Assembly: GCA_003164475.1 (NCBI GenBank) | Contig: PLTL01000352.1 | Coordinates: 1,697-8,378 of the forward strand | DNA from: Candidatus Dormiibacterota bacterium | GTDB taxonomy: Bacteria > Chloroflexota > Dormibacteria > UBA8260 > Bog-877 | Direction: 5' to 3' | DNA: 6,682 nucleotides | Shown: piece by piece, positions 1-6,360 of the stretch | Layout: every line of letters starts with the position of its first letter | Position numbering within the stretch: position 1 is the stretch's first letter | Made by a program: the position numbers and the translations under genes | Notes under the pieces: model-generated | The model's input: the letters and a program-made list of their open reading frames with translations, nothing else | What the model was told of the DNA's origin: nothing | Database searches by the model: none

Positions 1-31
1 GCAGCAACGACGCGCGCCCGAATGCGCTCAT
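1..31 (-). CDS. Start of an unidentified gene, truncated by the window edge
   Basis: Only about ten codons are visible, reading MSAFGRASLL from an ATG at 29-31 on the minus strand and running off the left edge. The call rests on the start signal: a purine-rich stretch with GGAGG and AAGGA lies 5 to 11 nt upstream of the ATG. The frame stays open further upstream and offers alternative ATG starts at 112 and 118, the first also preceded by GGAG. The codons between 32 and 112 end often in A or T, unlike the neighbouring genes, so the start at 31 is preferred. The gene follows the mutarotase-like gene on the same strand after 217 nt and could be part of the same sugar locus, but ten residues do not allow a function to be named. 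Confidence 0.4.
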   Translation of the reverse strand, partial: MSAFGRASLL

Positions 32-248
32 AGTGATCCTTCCCTCCATACCTTCCGGAATCTTCCCCTCCACCATCCCGAGACGTCTGTACCTGCCGAA
101 GGTCACCACCATCCGCATCGCTCCGCCGGAAAAAGTCCAGCCGCCCACCTCATCGCCAAGGACCGCCGTGGAGGGGCACGACGGAATCAGTTCGATTCAT
201 CCGCGCCACCACGGCAGCACCTGGCCGGTGCCGGCTCCAGCTCCCCCT
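32..248. other. Intergenic spacer, no gene seen
   Basis: This 217-nt spacer separates the mutarotase-like gene from the probable next minus-strand gene. It has short dyads just after the stop codon (GCCGG-TG-CCGGC at 223-234, and GAATC-AGTTC-GATTC at 184-198). None is followed on the minus strand by a run of T, so I do not call a terminator. Read-through into the next gene remains possible. Confidence 0.5.
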
Positions 249-1235
249 TCACGGTACGACGCTGCCGTCCGCGAGGAGGCCCGACACCGTCCGCACTCGC
301 GAATACAGAATGGCAGACACCTCTGTCTCCAGAGTCGCGCCGGGATCAAGCACCCGCGCCCGACCGGCCGCCACGGCCTCGTCGAGACGGCTCGGATAGC
401 CCGTCCAGGGCTCGACGATCAGATGCTGGTAGCTTCGCCAGCCACCGTAAACCAGCCAGAGCCAGAGCGTCGAGAAAACGCTCTTGTCGAAGACCAAGCC
501 GAACCCCCGTTCCGCCTGGGGATCGGTCACCGCCACCCAACCGGCCCGCAGTTCGGTCACGAAGTGCAGGGCATAGCTGTCGGTCTCTGGCCCCAGCACC
601 TGGCGTAGGTCACGCTCGCCCAGCCAGGGCCACTGGTATACGTCGCCCTCCTTGCCGAGGGCACCGCCCGCCCATTCGTTTCCGACCTCGACGCGGCCGG
701 CTGGGAGATCGATACGCAGGCCCGGGACAGCTGCCTGCACTGGATGGATGCCCCAGTTGAAGTCGAAAGGCCGGCAACCCACGTTCTGCAACTTGTATCG
801 GATTCGCAGGATCGGATCGCCAGCGGTCACGGTCAAGCGCCGCTCGAAACGAGCCGGGGTGATCGGGCTGGTCACTGTCAGCACCAACTCGACCCTGTCG
901 CGATCCGCCTCAGCGACCTCCCAGGCACACTCCTGGGTCCAGAGTTCTCCCCCGTACGGGAGCAAGTCGCCATAGCGATCTGGTGAGGAAGCCGCGCATG
1001 GGAAGAGCTCGTCCCAACCCCCGGACCAGTGGTCGTCGAAGTTCGCGTGCAACTGGGCCCGATGCGGCCGCACCCGAGGCGACTTCCAGAGGACATCCAG
1101 GTCTCGGGCCTTGTCGATCAGGCGATAGATCTTCCCGCCCAACTCCGGCAGCACCTCCACGGCGAGGTGCTCGTTCTCGAGCCGAACGCAGCGCAAGCCC
1201 TCGTAGGTCCAGCGGCCGTCAATCGAGCATGCCAA
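249..1235 (-). CDS. DUF5107 / galactose-mutarotase-like sugar enzyme
   Basis: This 328-residue protein, without signal peptide or membrane segment, resembles the DUF5107 group of the aldose-1-epimerase (galactose mutarotase-like) beta-sandwich fold. Family marks are VLPELGGKIYRLIDK near 28-42, GGWDELFP at 72-79, NWGIHP at 160-165 and VEPWTGYP at 274-281. In true mutarotases a conserved His and Glu act as general acid and base. His164 and Glu275 here sit in matching contexts, so binding or epimerising a sugar is plausible, but that is inference and the substrate is unknown. The start is TTG at 1235: AAGGAG lies 8 nt upstream and an in-frame TGA is the second codon before it, so no longer start exists nearby, and the ATG at 1230 is out of frame. 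It follows the permease genes after 231 nt and probably acts on the imported sugar. The family is confident, the reaction is not. Confidence 0.85.
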   Translation of the reverse strand: MACSIDGRWTYEGLRCVRLENEHLAVEVLPELGGKIYRLIDKARDLDVLWKSPRVRPHRAQLHANFDDHWSGGWDELFPCAASSPDRYGDLLPYGGELWTQECAWEVAEADRDRVELVLTVTSPITPARFERRLTVTAGDPILRIRYKLQNVGCRPFDFNWGIHPVQAAVPGLRIDLPAGRVEVGNEWAGGALGKEGDVYQWPWLGERDLRQVLGPETDSYALHFVTELRAGWVAVTDPQAERGFGLVFDKSVFSTLWLWLVYGGWRSYQHLIVEPWTGYPSRLDEAVAAGRARVLDPGATLETEVSAILYSRVRTVSGLLADGSVVP

Positions 1236-1466
1236 GACTCACTCTCCTTTCCATCAACCATCGCCCACACCGAGGTGATCACGGCCATCGACAGCCGGGG
1301 CCCCGCAGCCGCCCAGCCGGCGCTTCTTCGCCCTCCCGAGAGCCCGACCCACCCCCCCACGGGGCTCGCCTCCACACCTCCGCCCGCATGCCATTCACTG
1401 CCCCAACCCTGCGCGATCAGCACGGCACACCATCCCCACCCGGCAACCCCCACGACCCCGGCCCAC
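1236..1466 (-). other. Intercistronic spacer, permease 2 to mutarotase-like gene
   Basis: This 231-nt spacer is much longer than the permease-permease junction. It is strongly strand-skewed, C-rich on plus and therefore G-rich in the minus-strand transcript. It contains a perfect CGGGGCCCCG palindrome (1296-1305), a GCCGG/CCGGC pairing (1294-1298 with 1317-1321) and the G-tract cluster listed separately. I see no gene and no clear promoter in it. Its 3' end carries the AAGGAG ribosome site of the mutarotase-like gene. Confidence 0.5.
1331..1358 (-). other. G-quadruplex-type motif on the transcribed-sense strand
   Basis: Read on the minus strand, this stretch has five G-tracts of at least three, in the order G7, T, G3, TC, G3, CTCTC, G3, A, G3. 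That satisfies the usual pattern of four G3 tracts with loops of 1 to 7. It would lie in the mRNA about 95 nt before the TTG start of the mutarotase-like gene. Whether it folds, or is just skewed high-G+C sequence, cannot be told from sequence alone. Confidence 0.5.
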
Positions 1467-2360
1467 TCATCGAACCGCACCCATGGTCAGACCGCGAACC
1501 AGATATCGCTGGAAGAACAGGTACACGACGACGGCTGGCAGAGCACTCACCACCGATCCCGCCATCAGCGCCGGCACGCTCACCACATTCCCCGAAGACA
1601 GAACCGCCAGCCCGACCGTGATCGTCCGATTGGTGGGCTCCTGCAAGAACAGCAACCCGATCAGCAGGTCGTCCCAGATCTGGATGAACTGCAGGACTGC
1701 CACGGTCGCCAAGGCCGGCATGGCCATGGGCACAGCGATGCGCAGGAAGGCACCGGGATAGCTGACCCCATCGCACAGGCCCGCCTCGATGAGCTCGTCC
1801 GGGAGTCCCCGGAAGAACACCGTCATCAGAAACGTCGCGAAGGGCGTCCCCAGCGCAGCGTAGACGAGGATCGCACCGAGGTAGTTGTTCACCAGGTGCA
1901 CATTGGCCAAGTTCACGTACTCGGGGATGATGATGGACTGGACCGGCACCATCAGGCAGCCAATGATGGCTATGAAAACCACCCCCTGGCGCCGGAACTT
2001 GAGCTTGGCGAAGGCAAAGCCCGCCGCACTGGACCAGGCCAGGATCAGCAAGATGGCTGCCGTGCACACCAAGGCCGAATTGAGCAGCTCGACCCCCACC
2101 GGAAGGTCTTTGAACAGCACCCCCCAGCTAGCCGCGGAAAAGCCCACCCCAGTCAGGAACTGGTTCTCGGTGCGGAAGGAGTTCACGATCATGAAGCCGA
2201 ACGGATACAGCATGACCCCGCTGCACACGACCATCACGATGAAGAGGATCACGCTGACCCGGTCGACCCGGAAGCGCGCCCGCCGGCTCCCAGCTGACGG
2301 GGCCTGAGGGCCAACCGATGCGGAGTCCCCGCCCACGATTCGCTCCCTCTCCGCCGCCAC
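1467..2360 (-). CDS. Carbohydrate ABC transporter permease, MalG/UgpE type
   Basis: This 297-residue inner-membrane subunit should form half of the sugar channel with the preceding permease. After a polar N-terminus of about 33 residues, six hydrophobic segments can be seen (about 35-57, 93-117, 127-147, 161-181, 211-231, 267-287). Between the fourth and fifth lies the cytoplasmic EAA loop that docks on the ATPase, EAGLCDGVSYPGAFLRIAVP at 192-211. It has Gly where the family usually has the second Ala of EAA, but the DG and the final Pro are kept. The ending RGLTMGAVR matches the conserved C-terminus of this subunit type. The start is GTG at 2360, whose G is the last base of the upstream permease's TAG, giving TAGTG; GGGGGAG lies about 5 nt upstream. 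This one-base overlap implies coupled translation and matched amounts of the two permeases. Confidence 0.95.
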   Translation of the reverse strand: MAAERERIVGGDSASVGPQAPSAGSRRARFRVDRVSVILFIVMVVCSGVMLYPFGFMIVNSFRTENQFLTGVGFSAASWGVLFKDLPVGVELLNSALVCTAAILLILAWSSAAGFAFAKLKFRRQGVVFIAIIGCLMVPVQSIIIPEYVNLANVHLVNNYLGAILVYAALGTPFATFLMTVFFRGLPDELIEAGLCDGVSYPGAFLRIAVPMAMPALATVAVLQFIQIWDDLLIGLLFLQEPTNRTITVGLAVLSSGNVVSVPALMAGSVVSALPAVVVYLFFQRYLVRGLTMGAVR

Positions 2361-3298
2361 TAGTTCTCCCCCCGAAGCAGCCGCGCCTGCACCAGGAACA
2401 GCCCGAACATGATGACGAACAACACGACGCCGAGCATGGCCCCAGTCCCGAACAGGCCTTCGCTGAACGCCTGCTGATACACGAAGAACTCGAGCGTCGT
2501 GGTGCCATATCCCGGCCCACCCCCAGTCATGATGAAGATCAGACTGAAGAGAGCTCCGAACGCAGTGATAACCGTGATCACGAAGCTGAACTGAAAGTAG
2601 CGCTTAAGCAGGGGCATGGTGACCAGCCTAAATGCGGCGACCCGTCCGGCTCCGTCGAGCTTGGCAGCCTCATAGATCGCCGGATCGATCGTCGACATCC
2701 CGGTGAGAAAGATGATCATGTTAGTGCCGACCATCGAGAATACGAAGGTCAGGTCAACGGCAGCCATGGCGCTGTAGGGAAATTCCAGGTAGTCAATCTG
2801 GAGAAACTTCAGGCCGAGGCCTCCAAGCAGCGCGTTGATCGGGCCGCCGGTGGCGAAGACCCGAACTGCCACCATGCCGATCACCACCCAGGAGATGGCG
2901 GTCGGGAAGAAGATCACCGACCGGAAGAATCGCCAGCCCCAAAGATGCTCATGGAGGATGGCCGCGATGCCCAGCGGGACCAGGATGGCGATCGGCACTG
3001 AGAGCAGCAGCAGCCCGTTGTTCTGCAGCACCCGCCAGAAGAGCGGATTCTGGAACAGAGTCACATAGGTGCTGGGCCCGACCCACTGCGAGGTGATCCC
3101 GTCCCAGTTCGTCATGCTGTAGTAGACGGCCTCGCCGATCGGGTAGATCAGCAGCGCCCCCACCACCACCAGGGCCGGCAGCACCAGGACGAGGCCGGCC
3201 CGGCTCCTCGAACGCTCGAGCCCCGAGCGGTGGTGCTTACGCCTCCTGCCGGAGGTCGTGACCGGTGGGCTCGCGGAAGCCCCCTGGCCTGCGGCCAT
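2360..3298 (-). CDS. Carbohydrate ABC transporter permease, MalF/UgpA type
   Basis: This 312-residue permease is the partner of the MalG-type subunit. A basic cytoplasmic N-terminus of about 33 residues (GRRRKHHRSGLERSRSR) precedes six hydrophobic segments (about 34-54, 93-116, 127-148, 178-200, 232-256, 286-306). The EAA loop is intact, EAAKLDGAGRVAAFRLVTMP at 210-229. The GGGPGYGTTTLEFFVYQQAF stretch (259-278) before the last segment is typical of this subunit. The preferred start is ATG at 3298, because GAGGTG, a full match to the 16S rRNA 3' end, lies 7 nt upstream. The frame also allows ATG at 3313 and TTG at 3337, which have weaker sites and would add 5 or 13 residues. It follows the binding-protein gene after 152 nt with strong hairpins. 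Family assignment is secure; the sugar is unknown. Confidence 0.95.
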   Translation of the reverse strand: MAAGQGASASPPVTTSGRRRKHHRSGLERSRSRAGLVLVLPALVVVGALLIYPIGEAVYYSMTNWDGITSQWVGPSTYVTLFQNPLFWRVLQNNGLLLLSVPIAILVPLGIAAILHEHLWGWRFFRSVIFFPTAISWVVIGMVAVRVFATGGPINALLGGLGLKFLQIDYLEFPYSAMAAVDLTFVFSMVGTNMIIFLTGMSTIDPAIYEAAKLDGAGRVAAFRLVTMPLLKRYFQFSFVITVITAFGALFSLIFIMTGGGPGYGTTTLEFFVYQQAFSEGLFGTGAMLGVVLFVIMFGLFLVQARLLRGEN

Positions 3299-3323
3299 GA
3301 TTCTCCACCTCATTGCGACGCAC

Positions 3324-3348
3324 CCTGGCCCAACCAAGCGGGGCCAGG
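3324..3348 (-). other. Intercistronic hairpin 2
   Basis: CCTGGCCC at 3324-3331 pairs perfectly with GGGCCAGG at 3341-3348 across a 9-nt loop, 26 nt upstream of the preferred permease start. No T run follows on the minus strand, so it is not a classical terminator. It may help set permease expression below that of the binding protein (inference). Confidence 0.55.
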
Positions 3349-3381
3349 CAGCTCCGTGTCAGTCCGGGCCCCGCCGAGATG

Positions 3382-3431
3382 GCCACCGCGCGCGGGTGTG
3401 CGAGCGACCGCACCGGCCCGCGCGCCGTGGC
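3382..3431 (-). other. Strong hairpin just after the binding-protein gene
   Basis: The arms 3382-3396 and 3417-3431 pair at 14 of 15 positions. Inside them GTGCG (3398-3402) pairs with CGCAC (3409-3413) around a 6-nt loop, giving about 19 pairs in a single arm. It begins 19 nt after the TAG of the binding-protein gene and is not followed by a T run. In sugar ABC operons a stable hairpin here commonly protects the upstream mRNA or attenuates transcription, so that binding protein outnumbers permease. That role is inferred from position. Confidence 0.65.
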
Positions 3432-3450
3432 TCATCCCATTCGGAAATAC

Positions 3451-4788
3451 CTACGCCTTGTAGCTAGCCCAAGTGCCGCCCCGTTGGGTCTTCGGCAGCT
3501 GCTTCCACGCCGCCTCCATCTCGCTGGCAGCCTTCGCCACCGTCAGCTGGCCGGCCAGCAGGTCGGGAAGGATCGTGCTGCCAGCGTTGACGACGTTCGG
3601 CTGGGTCACGTTGTCGAGCATGGGGAAGACCGTGTAGCCATCCTTGGCCGCAAACGCCAGCATCTCGTTGCTGACGGAGTCCGACGTGGTCGCGCCCTTG
3701 ACGTCGGGAATGAGGCCACCGGCCGCCACAATGCTGGCCGCCTGAGTGGTGGTCATGAACTTGAGAAACGCAGCCGCCTGCGGCTTGTGCTGCGAGTAGG
3801 CGGTCATGGAGATGCCGTCACCGGGGTACTGCACGACCCCGTGAATCGCCCCGTTGCTGGAGTAGGGCGGGACGTAGACGCCCACGTTCGTGCCCATGTT
3901 GGACTGGAGCCAGGCCAGGCTCCAGTTGCCGTCGACGACCATTGCCGCATGGCCTTCGGCGAGGGACTCGAGAACGTACTGTGAGGTGAGGACGTCAGGG
4001 TTCGTGTAGCCGTCCTTACTCAAGGTGGCCCAGTGCGCGAGCTGCGCCGTGACCGTCTTGCTCGTCCACGACAGCGATCCATTGTAGAGGTTCTGCCACT
4101 GGCTCAGGGGAACCGCGCCAATCATCATGTAGCTCATGTCGTACCAGGGGTAGAACTCGGCGGTGATGTTCTGTGTCCCGTTGCCGAACTCCTGGCAGGT
4201 GATGTTCGCGGCCTTGAACTTGGCACAGTCTGCGTAGAGCTCAGTCCACGTCTTCGGGGGACTGGTGATGCCCATCTTGGCAAAGAGCGCCTTGTTGTAA
4301 TAGCCGATGTAGAACTGGTCCTCCAGCGGGATCACGTAGGGGCCGGAGGCCAGGTTGAACCCGTTCGCGGTCCACCTGAGACCTTCCATCCGATTCAGGT
4401 CGCTCGCCGGCACCCAGGACTTGAGGTTCTCCAGCTGGCTCTTGTATTGCAGGGTGAAGAGCCCCGTCCACTCGACGGTGAGATCAGGGCCGGTGTGGGA
4501 GATCGCGGCCGATTGAAGGAGTGGGAAGTAATTGGCGGCCGGCTGGCTCACCATATCGATCTTGATGTTGGGGTGAATCTTCTCGAACGCTGTGATGAGG
4601 TTCTGCAGAACGGTGGCATTTGCCTCGGTGCCGTAGTTCTCCCAAAGGGTCAGGTGGGTGACCGAGCCTGACGCCGCACTAGCGGTCGTCACGCCGGCCG
4701 GCACCCCCAGACCGGCCGAGAGCCCAGCCGCGGCGACCAGCGTCGCCACGAGCAGCGCACTTTGCTTACGACGTATCCAGTTCGTCAT
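3451..4788 (-). CDS. Extracellular carbohydrate-binding protein of ABC importer
   Basis: This 445-residue solute-binding protein (family 1, MalE/UgpB-like) should capture a sugar outside the membrane and deliver it to the two permeases. The N-terminus is a classical signal peptide: IRRKQS, a hydrophobic core at about 11-33, and a likely cleavage after ASA (36-38). It has no Cys lipobox, so it appears to be released or held some other way. The mature part has family marks: HLTLWENYG near 45-53, YYNKALFAKMGI at 163-174 with PKTWTEL after it, and the GHAAMVVDGNW stretch at 279-289. Cys188 and Cys198 are the only cysteines and could form a disulfide. The preferred start is ATG at 4788 with GGAGG 11 nt upstream and the basic n-region directly after; GTG at 4833 would add 15 residues that spoil the signal peptide. 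It is the first gene of the importer unit and the best expressed by position. Confidence 0.93.
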   Translation of the reverse strand: MTNWIRRKQSALLVATLVAAAGLSAGLGVPAGVTTASAASGSVTHLTLWENYGTEANATVLQNLITAFEKIHPNIKIDMVSQPAANYFPLLQSAAISHTGPDLTVEWTGLFTLQYKSQLENLKSWVPASDLNRMEGLRWTANGFNLASGPYVIPLEDQFYIGYYNKALFAKMGITSPPKTWTELYADCAKFKAANITCQEFGNGTQNITAEFYPWYDMSYMMIGAVPLSQWQNLYNGSLSWTSKTVTAQLAHWATLSKDGYTNPDVLTSQYVLESLAEGHAAMVVDGNWSLAWLQSNMGTNVGVYVPPYSSNGAIHGVVQYPGDGISMTAYSQHKPQAAAFLKFMTTTQAASIVAAGGLIPDVKGATTSDSVSNEMLAFAAKDGYTVFPMLDNVTQPNVVNAGSTILPDLLAGQLTVAKAASEMEAAWKQLPKTQRGGTWASYKA

Positions 4789-4908
4789 CCTCAGATGTCC
4801 CTCCTGTCCAGATGCTGGTCGACCGAACAACACTCGTGCCTCCTGGCTCCGGTCGGAGTCGCATGGCCCGAAGTGACCTCAACATGCCCCGGCCGAGTCC
4901 GATCAAAC

Positions 4909-4923
4909 ATCATCGGCGATGAT
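4909..4923. promoter_or_regulatory. Operator candidate: perfect 7-1-7 dyad
   Basis: ATCATCG-G-CGATGAT is a perfect inverted repeat around one base. It covers most of the -10 element and the predicted start point of the importer promoter, where a bound dimer would block RNA polymerase. It does not match an operator I can name. Confidence 0.5.
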
Positions 4924-4947
4924 AAGCGCTCAAGAGCGGAAAGTCAG
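4919..4947 (-). promoter_or_regulatory. Sigma70-type promoter of the importer unit
   Basis: On the minus strand CTGACT (4947-4942) is followed after exactly 17 nt by TATCAT (4924-4919). These match four of six and five of six of the consensus bases. Transcription would start near 4912, leaving a leader of about 124 nt before the ATG at 4788. The call is strengthened by operator-like dyads that overlap it. Confidence 0.55.
4920..4938. promoter_or_regulatory. Operator candidate with LacI-like AGCGCT core
   Basis: The minus strand reads TTGAGCGCTTATCA (4933-4920), an imperfect dyad centred on AGCGCT, like sites of LacI-family sugar repressors with a central CG. A second dyad, CGCTC-AA-GAGCG (4927-4938), overlaps it. 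Both lie in the promoter spacer. No regulator gene is present in the window, so the binding family is inferred. Confidence 0.4.
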
Positions 4948-4963
4948 CAGGCGTTTTCACCTG

Positions 4964-4977
4964 CCTCGGAACCGAGG
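4964..4977. promoter_or_regulatory. Upstream dyad CCTCGG-AA-CCGAGG
   Basis: This is a perfect 6-2-6 inverted repeat about 50 to 65 bases before the predicted importer start point. That distance would suit an activator or an auxiliary operator. It could also be chance in G+C-rich DNA. Confidence 0.3.
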
Positions 4978-6218
4978 TCCGCCCCCGCCCCCGTCCGGAG
5001 GAAACCTCGCGGCTCTGACCGCTCTCCGTGGTATCGCGGCATCCCAACCCGTCCCCACGACGGTGGTGGGCGGGGATGCCGGAGGTGGGGTGAGCCGCCG
5101 GAGCGGACCGCCAAGCCGGGATCTGCGCGCAGCGCCGAGTGGAAGGACGGTGCTGAGTCGTCGCCGCAGCGGCTTGCCGGGCCTGGGAGCGCCTCGGATT
5201 CAGCTGCTCAGACACGCTGGGGCCGGTCACCAGCCGACATGGTGCCACGGTACCCGCTGGGGGGGCACTTCGAAGTGGGTGCTGGGGGTGCGCAGCCCTG
5301 GCGGCTGCGGGCACGAGGGCAAGAATGGTGAGCTTGGCGAACCTCGCTGGGCGACCGTCGGGGTTTCCTTGACGACTGCCCTTGAGCACCTGGTCCCGGG
5401 CTCTGGGGCGCGCCCGCGTCACCTCCAAGACCTGCGGGGAGCTGCTGCTCAGGGTCGTCTCACCACCACCCCGGAGCCGGCCCCCAATCTCCACCGCAGT
5501 GGTCCCTCCATCGAGCATGCGGACCCGGCCACCTGCGATCAGCTCGCCGGCAGCTCCTGGCCCTGGCCCTCCGGCGCGATCCCCACCCCTCACCGCTCCC
5601 GCCATCCTCGATCAGATGGCGCCGCAGGCGGGGCGGTCCCGGTGGCCGCCACGGAGCGGGTGCTCCTCCTCCGGAACCCAGGACGGGCGCCGCGAGGTCG
5701 GCTCCGGCGCACGCGGGTGATCCCTGATCTCCTGGAGACTAGCGAGACCCGTACTTGCGATCGGATCGCGAACCTCCGCCTGCCGGATCTGCGACTGCTA
5801 GCTTCCTGCCCTCGACGTTGGGTCCCGACCCACCCCTCGGTCCTCCACCAAGAGGGGCGATGGTCGTTCGCAACCACTCCCCACACCGGCTTGAGCACTT
5901 GTGTGGGGCGAGCAAGAGCCGGCGCCCGGCCCGGCGGTACCCCGCTGAGATCAGCAGTCGCTCTCTCGAACTGGCTCTCGGCGGGCCACCGCATCTAGCC
6001 CAGCTGCGAGCCGGCGGGATCTACGGGCGCGAGGGGCGCCCTCCAGGTCAGCCCACCGGACTGAGGGGCCGCGCCCTGGAGATGCGATCGCGCCCAAGGC
6101 GGCCCTCACGAACTCGGCAGTGGGACTGGGTCAGGCGGAAGGAGCAGACCACCGCCGGTAGGACGCCCCAGTAAGCGAACAGATGTCCCCTGCCAAAGAG
6201 CGAACGCACATCGCGGAG
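4978..6218. other. Long region without a convincing gene
   Basis: Over 1.2 kb between the two divergent transcription units contain only overlapping open frames of roughly equal length on both strands. Their translations are rich in Arg, Pro, Gly and Ser, show no domain motif I recognise, and lack ribosome sites at their starts. Visible structure consists of a two-tier hairpin (5037-5081), a CACTTCGAAGTG palindrome (5266-5277), a hairpin CGCAGCC/GGCTGCG with a 5-nt loop (5291-5309) and the dyad GCGATC-G-GATCGC (5757-5769). It could be a decayed gene, a non-coding RNA locus or plain spacer; I see no evidence that decides. Confidence 0.55.
5037..5081. other. Two-tier hairpin in the gene-free region
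   Basis: CGGCATCCC (5037-5045) pairs perfectly with GGGATGCCG (5073-5081). Inside, CCGTC (5049-5053) pairs with GACGG (5059-5063) around a 5-nt loop; the 3' side of the internal loop is G-rich. Its strand of transcription, if any, is unknown, and it is not followed by a T run. Confidence 0.45.
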
Positions 6219-6247
6219 TTGCATATGGTCGGCAAGTCTGTTATAGC
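6219..6247 (+). promoter_or_regulatory. Possible promoter for the ATPase gene
   Basis: TTGCAT (6219-6224) and TATAGC (6242-6247) are separated by 17 nt, in the most A+T-rich patch of the right-hand gap. Only three and four bases match the consensus hexamers, so this is tentative. It would give a leader of about 290 nt before the ATPase start. A 72-codon frame from ATG 6183 to 6401 overlaps it but has no ribosome site and no recognisable motif. Confidence 0.3.
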
Positions 6248-6360
6248 ATACGCAATCTCGGCTCGAGGTCGGCACGGCCGGGCGGCGGAGATGCTGTTCC
6301 GAGAGGAAGTGGGAGGGACTCGGGTGGTGGGCAGAAGTGCCGGGGCCGACGCTGGCTGGA

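Noticed and set aside
181..210. AGTTCGATTC resembling a tRNA T-loop followed by CCACCA-like bases
   Set aside because: The flanks do not form a 5-bp T stem and no D or anticodon arms can be drawn upstream.
1118..1480. A 120-codon minus-strand frame starting at 1480, and a 17-codon frame at 1470 overlapping the permease stop
   Set aside because: Trp/Gly-rich and repeat-like from the skewed spacer. The first runs out of frame into the mutarotase-like gene, and neither has a motif.
1029..2297. A 422-codon plus-strand open frame opposite the second permease
   Set aside because: Its His/Asp/Gln/Arg-rich, domain-free translation is what the antisense of a hydrophobic membrane-protein gene gives. 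It crosses gene boundaries and has no ribosome site.
2318..3001. A 227-codon plus-strand open frame opposite the first permease
   Set aside because: Same antisense effect: polar, low-complexity translation over a clear permease gene.
3324..3431. Intrinsic terminator between binding-protein and permease genes
   Set aside because: Neither strong hairpin is followed by a T run on the minus strand, so only a hairpin is reported.
3313..4671. Plus-strand open frames of 212-223 codons opposite the binding-protein gene
   Set aside because: They overlap a gene with clear family motifs and have no recognisable protein features.
4910..5605. A 231-codon minus-strand open frame in the long gap
   Set aside because: No recognisable domain, and it runs into the promoter and operator dyads of the binding-protein gene.
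4919..5998. A 359-codon plus-strand open frame in the long gap
   Set aside because: Pro/Arg/Gly/Ser-rich without motif, no ribosome site, and its start lies inside the minus-strand promoter. Comparable frames exist on the other strand, as expected by chance at high G+C.
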